From NCBI GenBank assembly GCA_016800925.1, contig JABCPU010000054.1, forward strand, positions 62,001 to 126,000: 64,000 bases of DNA, read 5' to 3'. Shown here one piece after another: positions 1 through 10,785 of the stretch. The translations under genes were made by a program, and so were the position numbers. Positions within the stretch are counted from its first letter, which is position 1, and every line of letters begins with the position of its first letter. Source of the DNA: Suillus spraguei (taxonomy: Eukaryota > Basidiomycota > Agaricomycetes > Boletales > Suillaceae). The notes below the pieces were generated by a model. That model had not been told where the DNA came from, made no database searches, and saw only the letters and a list, made by a program, of their open reading frames with translations.

Positions 1-1656
1 GAACACGAAATATTGCAACAGCCTTGTCTGGGCGGTCCTGAAAGAACTCTCTCCAGCGAGGTTGAAAACCTGGATCCATAGCTTTCAATTCCTCGTCATC
101 AGGACGCCACTTGATTTTTGAATCGAGGCCACTGAGATATCAATCAGCACGATACTAGTTGTAATGACTTGCACCAACTTATGTGAAATCAACGACTTGC
201 CACCGCTGTTCCATTGTACAAGGCTTTCTACATTTGGGTACTTGTGAATTGCTGGAATCATAGTAGCGAGAACATACTTACCCTGTAGGATACTCTCCCC
301 ACGCCAGAGAGCGTCCATGGTAACAGCCTCGTCGGCAGCCAAGTATGGAATAAAGCCGATATTATGATCTGACCATCCTAAGCCAAGCTCATAGAATAAG
401 TAGATCAAAGTGCACCTCGATGATTTTCTCCAACGCCAGGCAAATCCACTATTTGCTCGATACCACACCGCTCGAGAACCGCCTTGGCACCAATTCCAGA
501 CTTCTCCAGAATGGTTGGAGAACCAAACGTCCCAGCAGAGACGATAACAAGCTTTGATGCTCTCACAATGCTCAACGACTGATCCGCGTCTGGGCAAGAC
601 ACCAGGTCGCTGGTGAACTCGACACCTACAGCACACTTGTCCCTGTCATTTAGAAAAGCCGTCAAGGGTTTGTTGCAGTAGCGATCCCAGGTGGCCACTT
701 ACTCGAAGATGATACGCTTTACACACTTTGCATCCCAGACTTGTAAATTTGGGTTGTGAGCTTGGGTGTAGACATAGTAGTGAGCCGCATCTGAACGCCT
801 TCCAGTTGTCCCGTCAATGTATCTGTTATACGTGAACCAAAATTCGCAATGGCCTACTGTGCAGGAACTCACTTCCGTGAAGGCTGAGACAAATCCGATT
901 AACGGTCGCGGTTAAGGAGGGGACATCATAGCTCACACTGTATGTATTACATGTTTCCAAATCTTCAGTATCTTCGGCATACTGCCTCTTGTGATATGTC
1001 GTGCCAACCTGGATGAACTCGGCGCCGATACCGACTCCACAACCACCAGCAGACACCTTGATAGGTCCATCATAGCCGTGAGTTGGACGATCGGGCTGCG
1101 CCTCATATGTCTCCAGCTATAAATTGAATGTATAAGCAATCTGAACAATATCCTGAAAATGCATTCGAAACCTTCTTCATGAGAGGAATCAGATTTTCAG
1201 ATTCCCAACCATCGACTCCCCAATCATCATAGTCCGAAGCAGGTGCACGAGTGTATACCATGGCTGTCTCCTTCTCAGGGTCTTTGCTCATTGTTGCGAG
1301 TATGCTACGCACCATTCACACATGAGGTTCCACCAACGCAACGACCGCAGACAACGATGGGTGCACGGCCGTTGAGATGAGGAGATGGATTACCGATGTG
1401 GAATGTAACCGTAGTGCTCGTTGGCGCTTGATTAAAGGGATATTGGTAGGGTTGCACATGGATAGGTTTATCGAGAGTATGTTGACCCGCTTCCAGAATC
1501 AGGATCTTCAGCGAGGGATTATATGCAGCTAAGCGACCTGCCACAACACAGGCTGTAGTACCACCTATAGAGAATGATGTGTGAACGGGGGAAAACACCA
1601 CAAGATGATATTTGCTCACCTCCAGCAAAAATGATATCGAATTCTGGATGAGACAT
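1..1656 (-). CDS. GMC-family alcohol (methanol) oxidase, copy 1, 3' end beyond window
   Basis: Minus-strand gene whose first exon encodes MSHPEFDIIFAGG, the start of the FAD-binding Rossmann motif, completed after a short intron as GGTTACVVAGRLA. Following exons carry GRCVGGTSCVN, the YTRAPASDYDDW stretch, TTGRRSDAAHYYVY, the GMC signature around SAGTFGSPTILEKSGIGAK, and DLPGVGENHRDHN. This order matches basidiomycete methanol/alcohol oxidases, flavoenzymes that oxidise short primary alcohols to aldehydes and release hydrogen peroxide, important in lignocellulose decay. I place at least seven introns of about 45-60 bp, all GT-AG; one (near 920) needs a GTGTGAGC donor. The reading frame is open throughout what is visible, unlike copy 2. 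The C-terminal catalytic His region lies beyond position 1. Start chosen because the homologous second gene begins at the equivalent Met. Substrate is inferred from family only. Confidence 0.88.
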
Positions 1657-2406
1657 AAATATGAAGGGTTAATTTCAGGCTGCCGCTCACTACTTCATCT
1701 TATAACTTTCACCCACATGAAATACCAAATACATCAAGACCGTGATGAATGGCAATAATGACTACTTTCATTAGACCACGTTTGTGAGAAAAATACGGGT
1801 ACATATGGAAAGCCAGCTGACGAAATTTGAAGGCACATTACATAAGGAACATGATGTGGGACCTCATTCAAATCGGTCGTCTTCCTGCGTCTGTACCTTT
1901 TGACCTTGACTAGTATTCTTTTCTCATTCTATTGCTCGTTCGCTGGATTATCTGGGCCCAAGTTTGTGTTTCGCTGATATTCGCATGGCGGCCTCAGTGA
2001 TACTCATAATTCATTGCCGTGCGCTCACTGCCAATGTCGAATTTGATGTGGCGTGCGGTCTCAACATTGGATTTGGGATGAATTGGATTGCTGCGTGGCC
2101 ACCGTTTTGTGGCAAGATGAGACTCCCGTCTCCAATCCTGGGCCATATCTGGTCTTCAAAGTTGGTGACAGTGTTTTATTGTCCCCGCTTTTAAATATCT
2201 GCTGATATCCTTCTGCGTTTCTAGAAACTCCATGTATACTTAGTGGTAATGCCAATCATATTATTGCAATTTTGAGAAATAATGACAATCGCAAAAATAA
2301 AATCGTTCGAGGTTATGGGTTGTGTCATGAACGTCTGAGTCAGCTTCCTTTTTGGTATTCCCTACTAGTTTAGTGTACACGCGCGTTTCCCCCTTGGCCA
2401 CTCTGG
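1657..2406. other. Upstream region of alcohol oxidase copy 1
   Basis: No convincing gene. The part at about 1697-1783 matches the region at about 7078-7182 upstream of copy 2, so the tandem duplication included promoter DNA. Short open frames here have no recognisable domain. Confidence 0.5.
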
Positions 2407-2751
2407 CACTGTTTGCAGAGAGTGAGTGTGTCGATCGTCCTTCAAGCTCGAGCTGTGCTGATCCAAGTCCTTGGCCACTGTTCACAGTCTGTGAGTGTGT
2501 CAATCGTCCTTCGAGCTCGAGCTGTGCTGATCCAAGTCCTTGGCCACTGTTCACAGTCTGTGAGTGTGTCGATCGTCCTTCAAGCTCGAGCCGTGCTGAT
2601 ACAAGTCCTTGGCCACTGTTTGCAGTCTGTGAGTGTGTCGATCGTCCTTCGAGCTCAAGTCGTGCTGATCCAAGTCCTTGGCCACTGTTTGCAGTCTGTG
2701 AGTGTGTCGACCGTCCTTTGAGCTCGAGCCGTGCTGATCCAAGTCCTTGGC
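2407..2751. repeat. 69-bp tandem repeat, five copies
   Basis: Five head-to-tail units of 69 bp, each starting CACTGTT and ending CCTTGGC, with a few substitutions between units. Because 69 is a multiple of three, several frames on both strands stay open across the array and give repetitive pseudo-proteins; I regard those as artefacts. The array ends directly before a Tc1/mariner-like fragment and may be the subterminal repeat of that element. Confidence 0.9.
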
Positions 2752-2812
2752 CACTGTTCGCCGTTCATTGTCTGGCCTCAGTTCTTCTCTCTCTGATAGT
2801 GCGCCACTCAAC

Positions 2813-3181
2813 ATGGTCAACCGCCGCATCAGTGACGATGCGAAACGCATCGCTCTGCGCCTGAAAGCTCCTCGACGAGACTCTGATAATGAAATATGCC
2901 AACTAGTTGACTTCTCACTGTCTACATTGCACCGAACTCTACGAAAAAAGCATGCTACTGGTGATGTTACAAAGACACTTGCTATTGGACGTGGACGCCC
3001 TCGCAAACTCATTCATTCTGATTGTCTCTACTTGCTCCGCTTGGCTCGTCACAAGCCAACCCTGTTCCTGGATGAATACAGCCATCGTCTTGAAGAATAT
3101 CGTGACCTGCCAGTTTCTCTTGCAACCATTCATGCTTCATTCAAATGTGTTGGGCTCAACATCAAACGGGTGCAGATGTAG
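2813..3181 (+). pseudogene. Tc1/mariner (IS630)-like transposase N-terminal fragment
   Basis: Open frame of about 122 residues beginning MVNRRISDDAKRIALRL, with two helix-turn-helix-like segments (ICQLVDFSLSTLHRTLRK and the GRGRPRK linker followed by LARHKPTLFLDEY) and ending ASFKCVGLNIKRVQM. This is the layout of the DNA-binding N-terminal half of fungal Tc1/mariner-type transposases: homeodomain-like HTH, AT-hook-like GRPR linker, second HTH. The DDE catalytic half is missing because the frame stops at the point where it should begin and no DDE motifs follow in any frame before the alcohol oxidase gene. It is a truncated relic lying between the two oxidase copies. Start Met chosen at the first residue that continues the domain. 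Family assignment is by pattern, not by search. Confidence 0.65.
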
Positions 3182-3874
3182 ACTATCTTTGTGATCGTTG
3201 TTGGCTTTGCATTCTTTCGACGCTTGGGGTCAAATTGCTGAAGAGGTACAAAGAGGATGCTGAATTTCATTCCCTTGCCATCATTGTAAAGGCTCGCCCC
3301 CCTGTACTTCATGGTGAGCACCGAGCAGTGTCCTAGATATTGTACATACATCCATCATGAGGGCCAAGTCCTCTGCTTCGGGGTTGTTGTTGTTCAGCAT
3401 TGTCATAAATATGTAGAGACACACCAATGGTACTAGTATCAATGCGCCGAATGCAAGTCCAACGGATCAACAAAGTTTTTTTCTTTTTTGGGAATTGTCA
3501 TTATTTATGAAAATTGCTATAAACCTACTGCTAATGATGGTGAAATAGAATTATCTCAGTTTTTGTTCCTGGAAGCAATTGTGCTTCGCCATCTCTGACA
3601 AGCGGGATATCAGATCCAATCAGCTGCTTAGCTAGATGACTTTCTGAGCTTCTGTAACCACTAAAACAGGAAAAAAGTACCGTAACTCGCTCTTGAAAAC
3701 ATATGATTGTGTAGCGTTTTACGATAAGATGCACTTGGACAGAATGTGATAGATAGACCTCGGCTCAGTACGCGCATGTAATGGAGGAAAGCATCATGAG
3801 AAATTTGAGATGAGATATGGAAACAGTAGCCGGAAACACCGATCTTGAAGTTACAGACAAAAAATCACCTAAAC
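3182..3874. other. Spacer downstream of alcohol oxidase copy 2
   Basis: No gene recognised. Short open frames on both strands lack domains. It holds the 3' flank of the minus-strand oxidase and whatever remains of the transposon fragment to the left. Confidence 0.4.
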
Positions 3875-6469
3875 CTAGCCCCTAGTCAGGTCCATACAAT
3901 TGATACCCAAGTCTTCAGCGATGATCATCGCAGCCCGCTCTCCGATAATAAGTGCCGTCGAATACGTGTTCTGTGTATATCGTTAGACCGCGCATCAACA
4001 ACCCCCTGATCAGTACCACCGTCCAACGTTCAAGGGCGCAATAGACATATCTGCGACCTTCAGGTTCGACACGCCGTATACATTTAGCCGAGTGTCGACG
4101 ACTCCTTTATCTGCCTCCGGTTTCATGGCGCAAGTCCCAAGCTATACACACAAAAATCAGATGTGAAATTATTAAAGGTTCAGTTGCACATACCGAGTGC
4201 CATGCCGTTTGCGCTGATATTCGATTCAGTATATTATCGTGACAATAGAGATGGCAAGCCACGACTTACCGACGTCGCGGTGGAATCGATTTATCGCCTC
4301 GTCATCTTCAGCAGTGTAGATGATGTCAGGCCATTCAAGTCCACCGGCCCGGACGCTCCTCCGCAGGCTGCAGCGCTTCCCTCTGGGAAATTAGGATGGC
4401 CAGCAGCGACTTCACCTCGGTAGGAAGCCATGCGTCGAAAGATTTCACGTGTTTTTTTGTATGCAAAGTCAAGAGGAGCAATATCGGATGGACTGTGCAG
4501 AGTACCGACGTACTGTAGTCACACAAAGTGCCCTGAAATGAAATGCATCCACTCACTCGTCTAGGAAGCCTGTGGTAAAGTCCATTCCTTCTTTGCGTTC
4601 TCTGTCACTTTGATATGAACGCTTCCAACAGACAAGGGGTAGAGCTATTGAAGAGATTCAGAGAAAAACCATGGGGTAGACGGAGAGCAGTACTGTATAA
4701 TAACTGGCGGTCATGTAGTTGCGAGGAATAGCCCCGGGCCGTGGAACACATCTAGCTGTCATGAGCATTGCCATATCACCAAAGCCAAGCAATATGCACG
4801 CACCCGGCAAGAACACCAAATGTTGCAACAGCCTTGTCTGGGCGGTCCTGAAAGAACTCTTTCCAGCGAGTTTGAAAAATTGGATCCATAGCTTTCAATT
4901 CCTCGTCATCAGGACGCCACTTGATTTTTGAATCGATGCAACTGAGAGAACAATCAGCACGATACCAGCTGTAATGACTTGCACTAACTTTCGTGAAATC
5001 AACGACTTGCCACCACTGTTCCATTGTGCAAGGCTTTCTACATTTGGGTACTTGTGAATTGCTGGGATCACGGTAGCGAAAACATACTTACCCTGTAGGA
5101 TACTCTCCCCGCGCCAGAGAGCGTCTATGGTAACAGCCTCGTCGGCAGCCAAGTATGGAATAAAGACCATATTGTGATCTGACCGTCCTAAGCCAAGCTC
5201 ATAGAACAAGTAGATAAAAGTGCACCTCGATAATTCTCTCCAACGCCAGGCAAATCCACTATTTGCTCGATACCACACCGCTCGAGAACCCCTTGGCACC
5301 GATTCCAGACTTCTCCAGAATGGTTGGAGAACCAAACGTCCCAGCAGAGACGATAACAAGCTTTGATGCTCTCACAATGCTCGACGACTGATCCGCGTCT
5401 GGGCAAGACACTAGGTCGCTAGTGAACTCGACACCTACAGCACGCTTGCCCCTGTCGTTTAGAAAAGCCGTCAACCATTTTTTGCAGTTGTAATCCCAGG
5501 TGGCCACTTACTCGAAGACGATACGCTTTACAGCTTTCCATCCCAGACTTGTAAATTTGGGTTGTGAGCTTGGTTATAGACATAGTGATGAGCCGCATCT
5601 GAACGCCTTCCAGTTGTCCCGTCAATGTACCTGTTATACGTGAACCAAGATTCGCAATGGCCTACTGCGCAGGAACTCACTTCCGCCAAGGCTGAGACAA
5701 ATCCGATTAACGGTCGCAGTTAAGGAAGGAACATCATAGCTCACGCTGTATGTATTGCATGTTTCCAAATCTTCAGTATCTTCGGCATACTGCCTCTTGT
5801 GATATGTCGTGCCAACCTGGATGAACTCGGCGCCGATACCTACTTCACAACCATCAGAGGACACCTTGATAGGTCCATTATAGCCGTGAGTTGGACGATC
5901 GGGCACCTCATATGTCTCCAGCTATAAATTGAATGTGTAAGCAATCTGAATAATATCCTGAAAACGCATTAGAGACCTTCTTCATGAGAGGAATCAAATT
6001 TTCAGATTCCCAACCATCGACTCCCCAATCATCATAGTCCGAAGCAGGTGCACGAGTGTATACCATAGCTGTCTCCTTATCAGGGTCTTATTAATTGTTG
6101 CGAGTATGCTGCGCACCATTCACACATGAGCTTCCACCAACGCAACGACCGCAGGCAACGATGGGTGCACGGCCGTTGAGATGAGGAGATGGATTACCGA
6201 CGTGGAATGTGACCGTAGTGCTCGTCGGTGCTAGGTTAAAGGGATGTTGGTAGGGTTGCACGTGAATAGGTTTATCGAGGGTGTGTTGACCCGCTTCCAG
6301 AATCAGGATCTTCAGCGAGGGATCATATGCAGCTAAGCGACCTGCCACAACACAGGCTGTAGTACCACCTATAGAGAATGATGTGTGAACAGGGGAAAAC
6401 ACCACAAGATGATATTTGCTTACCTCCAGCAAAAATGATATCGAATTCTGACAGGATTAGATGAGACAT
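3875..6469 (-). pseudogene. GMC-family alcohol (methanol) oxidase, copy 2, full length but frameshifted
   Basis: Full-length paralogue of copy 1 with the same exon-intron plan. It starts MSHLILSEFDIIFAGG at 6469, carries the FAD motif GGTTACVVAGRLA, CGRCVGGSSCVN, SAGTFGSPTILEKSGIGAK, the IKWRPDDEEL segment, AWHSLGTCAMKP with the GMC active-site His, NVYGVSNLKVADMSIAPLNVG, and ends AEDLGINCMDLTRG. No peroxisomal SKL-type tail is visible. Compared base by base with copy 1 it has lost one base near 5290 (GAACCGCC reads GAACCCC) and another near 5535 (in the codons for DAKCVKR), each breaking the frame; there is also a harmless 3-base loss near 5904. If the sequence is correct this copy is dead. 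Upstream it has a TATA-like element shared with the DUF6533 gene at 16.3-17.9 kb and a 329-bp inverted-repeat element, neither present before copy 1. Confidence 0.85.
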
Positions 6470-6480
6470 TGATATGAAGG

Positions 6481-6715
6481 TGTAAGGCTGCGTGTGAGTT
6501 CGAAGGGGAAAGTGGATAGAATTCGCTGTAATTACGAGAGTACATGGGCGGTATATATACGTTTTCGAGTAGTTGACTACGCCAGGGTTGAGTATAAGAG
6601 CACGTGGTAATAATAGAAATGAACAATCGGAGCAAAAGTAAGCACAAGGTAAGATGATGAAGGAGAAGGTATGTATCCATGTAGGCGTGCTCAATTCTTA
6701 CCATGTCAAGTTCAA
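6481..6715 (-). promoter_or_regulatory. Promoter/5'-leader module shared with the DUF6533 gene at 17.9 kb
   Basis: About 220 bp just upstream of the copy 2 start codon align with about 17922-18330, just upstream of an unrelated minus-strand gene. The best block (6517-6574 against 18117-18174) is nearly identical and, read on the minus strand, contains CGAAAACGTATATA, a plausible TATA region. Further matching blocks are GTTCGAAGG near 6500 and GATGATGAA near 6655. Copy 1 of the oxidase has no such block. Confidence 0.6.
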
Positions 6716-6729
6716 GATGTCATTATCAA

Positions 6730-7058
6730 GTTCCACCGTGCCTTAAGCCAAACAAATAGCCGACCGGTGCTGATGAGACTCTATTTGGGCTGCTGAAGCC
6801 ACCGAAGCGCTGTGCTTGTGCTTGTGAAAGATGCAGCAGTACGATGGCTGTTGTTGTTGTTGTTGGTTGTCGTCGTTGTCGTCGTAAAAGTGTTCGAGGT
6901 CGAGACGGGTGCATTTTGAGATGCCTAACATAGAATAAGCAGAAAGGACAGTGAAGAGCTCACAGACCTTGCTGCATGACTAGGACAGTGCGTTATGCGG
7001 TCATGTGCTGATTAGCTGGAGTATTTTGAACTTTGTTTAGCTTAAGGCACGGTGGAAC
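6730..7058. mobile_element. 329-bp inverted-repeat element (MITE-like)
   Basis: Left end reads GTTCCACCGTGCCTTAAGC and continues CAAACAAA; the right end at 7032-7058 is its reverse complement with one mismatch over 27 bp. The interior has no coding potential and includes a short TGT/CGT-rich stretch. No target-site duplication is evident. It lies in sequence present upstream of oxidase copy 2 but absent upstream of copy 1. Confidence 0.7.
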
Positions 7059-8432
7059 AGGTCACGTGGACGACGATTATCTTATAACCTCCACCCACAT
7101 GAAACACCAACGCCCATCAAGGACTTGCGGTACGTCAAGACAGGGACGAACGGCAATAATGACTACTTTCATTAGACCACATTGAGCGATTGGAATCTGA
7201 ATGCCAGTGTGATAAAAACACGGGGTCAGGCGCCTGCAATCTACCACGTCTGCTATAACCCCCCTTGGTCCAAGGGATACCTACTCAGATCGTGACCGGA
7301 AAGGACTGGTTGTGATCATCGCTGCTCAGGCTGGGTCTCCAATAAGTGACATGGTAACGAACTAGCCAAAACTCACTATTAGCCTAAGTACGCTATGCTC
7401 TCGCTCGTGCTATCATTGTGACTACAAATAGACCCAGGGACAGAGAGGTGATTGTTGAAAAGGGTCTGGATGCTATGAGATAGGCTACGTCTCCTATCAA
7501 AGCCTAACGCAGAAAGGATTGTCCCTTGGACTATAGATACATTCAATCACTCTAGTGCCCCTGTATATTCCTAGCTGCATCTCAGCCACGCATTTTTGGA
7601 ACTCGGCTATTCTTTCATTCCCCACATATGTTCCGTACCATACCACCATCGTGGCGGTGTTTGAAAGCTATTTAGAACGGGTTTAGAACTTCATCTGGTG
7701 ATATCAATCTATGCCGACCGGCGGCCTTATCACTGTTCTAAATTCTCATGCCGACGTGCCGCTGTCAAATGGGTGTTTTGTAAAGTCCGCACGTAAAACT
7801 GAGTCCTGACCCAGTTCTAGACTGCCGTTCAGCGGCAAAATTATAAAACTTTACTTACCTGATATTTAAATTTAAACCCCTGCAGCGTACTGTAAGGTAC
7901 CCTTAGTTCTTTCCCAATCAAAACCGGACTGGCGTGAACAGCTTGAATCTCCCACTGTGCCATGACATCAAGTCATAGACTTCAACTACCGTCACTCCAT
8001 GTTTCAATAAACGATGTCATGTAATTAACATCCCTCATATTCTCTGTCTTTTCCCTTCTTCGTATCATGATTTCCCCAACCCTTCCGCTGCATTCCATGT
8101 GGCTTTGCCAAGACAGCTGTCTAGTTTTATTGATTAACCCTTGGTCAAATCGTGGCCAAGGCGAGCTCCATTTGTTAGATTGGGCGAATTATCTATCACA
8201 TGCGATTATCGTTCCGTCAAAGTCGTTACACAACTGGAATGAGCTTGTGCGCAGCAGTCACGGTGGAGTTAGGGATTGGCGCGACCGAGCGCCGTTATCG
8301 ATTGGTCAATTGAGGCAGCGATGCACATCATCTCTCGGTCTTCATTTTGGTGATCTAAGCACAGGGTGGTATGTATCTCGTCACCATACACCTACCAAAC
8401 TTGCCTCTCACCCCATCCCCATCTCCACCAAT
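7059..8432. other. Intergenic region
   Basis: About 1.4 kb without a recognisable gene. It contains the CACGTG motif near 7063, the stretch homologous to the copy 1 upstream region (about 7078-7182) and the probable 5' flank of the DUF6533 gene starting at 8433. An open frame at 8067-8531 runs into that gene but only its last part is coding. Confidence 0.4.
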
Positions 8433-10131
8433 ATGACCATAGTTTCAAATGATCCCGTTTGGTGGCCTGCCATTGATGCATTTCGTCTTGCCAACTATTT
8501 TACAGGTTCGTACAGGCCAGTCGCATTTTGAAACTAATGTCTAAATCAAACTTGGCTGCGGTTCCGCAGTTGCCGCCTTCGTTGGACTGACGTATGATTG
8601 GGGTAAGTATGACGATATTGAAGGACTGCTGATATCTTACAACTATTTTCAGCCCTTACATTTGGACAAGAGGTATATCGATGCTATGACCGGACCAGTA
8701 TCTTGCTAAGAATGGTTTTATAGGTAGAATTGATCTGGGTGAGTAGAGTCTCATGTCAGAGAAACACGCATGGTAATATAATTCATTCCAGAGGCAACGC
8801 TGGTCTCTAATGACAGTTCTGTATATTGGTGTATGTAGCCTGTTTGTCGCGGCTGGCATGTTGTGCTAACTTGAAAGTATCTTACTAGGTGCGCTACCTT
8901 GGAATCATATATGCTGCGTATGTTCGGAACACTAGACAATTGGTGTTGTGCTAACAGTCTATCTCTCATAATCAGTCTGAGCGTGCTGTGTATGTCTTCT
9001 CAGTACATTCGCTGTCTTTTCTTCTTCTGACCAACGACATACAGATAGTCTTCTAACTATCCCGCTGACAGATACAGTGAGTCTTCTGCATAGATGTCTA
9101 CCATTTCCCTCCGGTTAACCGTAGTGCCCTATAGGAGTGAGTGTGGTTCTTTACTTCTTAGTTCACTAATGACTACTAAGCTATACTGCCACAGATGTGA
9201 GCCTGTTTTGGACGCGTACTACACGGAACCGGTCACTGACTGAATTTGTTAGGCTTTATTGTATACGCCCTTTGTAATTGGACTGGTGTCGTGGTATTTG
9301 CTATGCTGTGGGGTGAGCTTTGCACTTACAAGATCTCAGTGATATTGACTTGACTGGAAGTCATCATCATCACTACGTTGCATGCCATGTATCAACACTC
9401 TAGAAATATCTGATATTTCTCATTGTCACCTTCCTGGTTGTCAACATTTTCAACGGAGTGGCGACCTTAATGTCAACGATTCATACTGTAAATGGTATCT
9501 TAATTGTGGATGATGAAATATGCATCTGATCTATGAATATCAGAGGAACTCATTTTCTCCGCTACCTATCAGTGCTGGATTAGCATTCCGGAACATATAC
9601 TACTTCTGAATCCTGTTTCTTGGATACTCAATATTGTGCTGGAGGTCCTCGCAATGTGTCTCGCAGTCTGGATTGCAGTAAAACACTTCCGTGGACTACG
9701 ACGACATTCGACAGGAGGGATTGTCAGGGACTGTTTCAAGGTGTTGATGAAAAATCACGTTCTTTACTTTGCGAGGTGAGCTGATATTTTAATTATTGTT
9801 CCCTTTTTTCCACTGAATAGTTGGATGTGATAGCTTTGTTGCTGTTTCTTGCCTCCAGCTCATTGGTATTTTCTCTCCGACGGCGGTATGTCAATCTTTC
9901 ACTTACCTCTGCGTGTGACTACAGTTCATCATTTCTATAGGATGAATATTCCCCATTTTTCGTGATTTGCGATGGCTTGCTTCAGGTTTTGGAGGTCGTG
10001 CAGATGTTTGTGCTAGGACCCCGCTTGATTTTGGTGTTCGAGAATACCATGCTAAGCTGGTGGCAGATTCCGACGCAACAACTATCATGACTTCAATCGT
10101 TTTCCAGGAGCGCATGTACATAATTGACTAG
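8433..10131 (+). pseudogene. DUF6533-domain multi-pass membrane protein, two apparent frameshifts
   Basis: Spliced reading begins MTIVSNDPVWWPAIDAF and continues AAFVGLTYDWALTFGQEVELIW, RQRWSLMTVLYIGVRYLGI, LSVLYSLLTIPLTD, then FIVYALCNWTGVVVFAML, LIFLIVTFLVVNIFNGV, LNIVLEVLAMCLAVWIAVKHF and finally REYHAKLVADSDA. This is the DUF6533 family of Agaricomycetes, with about seven hydrophobic helices and unknown function. The gene is cut into many very small exons, including two-base pieces around 9133-9194, so its structure is tentative there. Two single-base losses are needed to keep the family frame: near 9408, between HSRN and LIFLIV, and near 10034, between PRLIL and VREYHAKL. Either the gene is decayed or the sequence has errors. 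Start chosen at the Met directly before the conserved first helix. A related, seemingly intact gene lies at 16.3-17.9 kb on the other strand. Confidence 0.75.
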
Positions 10132-10785
10132 CAATGATGTATAGCACGGTAGATGCTCAATGGAGCCAACGATTGTCTGCTGTCTACAGCGGAGCAGCAG
10201 TAGAATTCGTTTTTATTTATTCCCACTATTGCCTTGATATTACTTCAAGTTATGTGGTGCTCGGAAGTAGACTTCAGTGAGACATAGGTTTGGATAGTGT
10301 TTTCGTCTATGATAGTACTTAGTTAAGTGATTTGTTATACGTTCTGATAATGTTTAAACCAACCAATCATCCCTACAACTGCCTGGGCAAACGGGCGCGC
10401 AAGAGCACAACATTGTGACTACTGCAGTTCCTCACCAATGCGTGCTCGATACTTCTCACCTCATTCAACGACCCGCCCTTATGTGCTCATGTAACTCACG
10501 CCAGCTTACACAGTATTAGTATTCACTCAAGATGATCACAAGGTGTAGAAGGCCCGTTCGTGCATCCCGTATGCTCAAGCCATGATCAGTGGCCGGAACC
10601 ACCCTCGTCCACTCTACTGGTCAATTCCTGCCCCGCAAGTTCCGCTTACGAGCCTGAAGTAACAGTCGGATTGATATCATTACATACATAACTAGATATA
10701 CTCTACAAGATACAATATATATGATGTCGGATGTACATTATGGTCTACACAGCACAAAGTGATACCTGCAATACAAGCGCGGAAT
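10132..10785. other. Convergent intergenic region
   Basis: Holds the 3' flanks of the DUF6533 gene (plus strand) and the amino-acid permease (minus strand). No gene or repeat recognised. Confidence 0.5.

Noticed and set aside
2352..2864. Long plus-strand open frame of repeated SSSCADPSPWPLF units, and a minus-strand counterpart
   Set aside because: Both follow from a 69-bp (multiple of three) DNA repeat; frames are open on both strands and have no protein-like non-repeat part.
8067..8432. N-terminal extension of the DUF6533 gene
   Set aside because: The family begins close to PVWWPAIDAF-type sequence; the upstream part has no conserved motif and looks like leader DNA.
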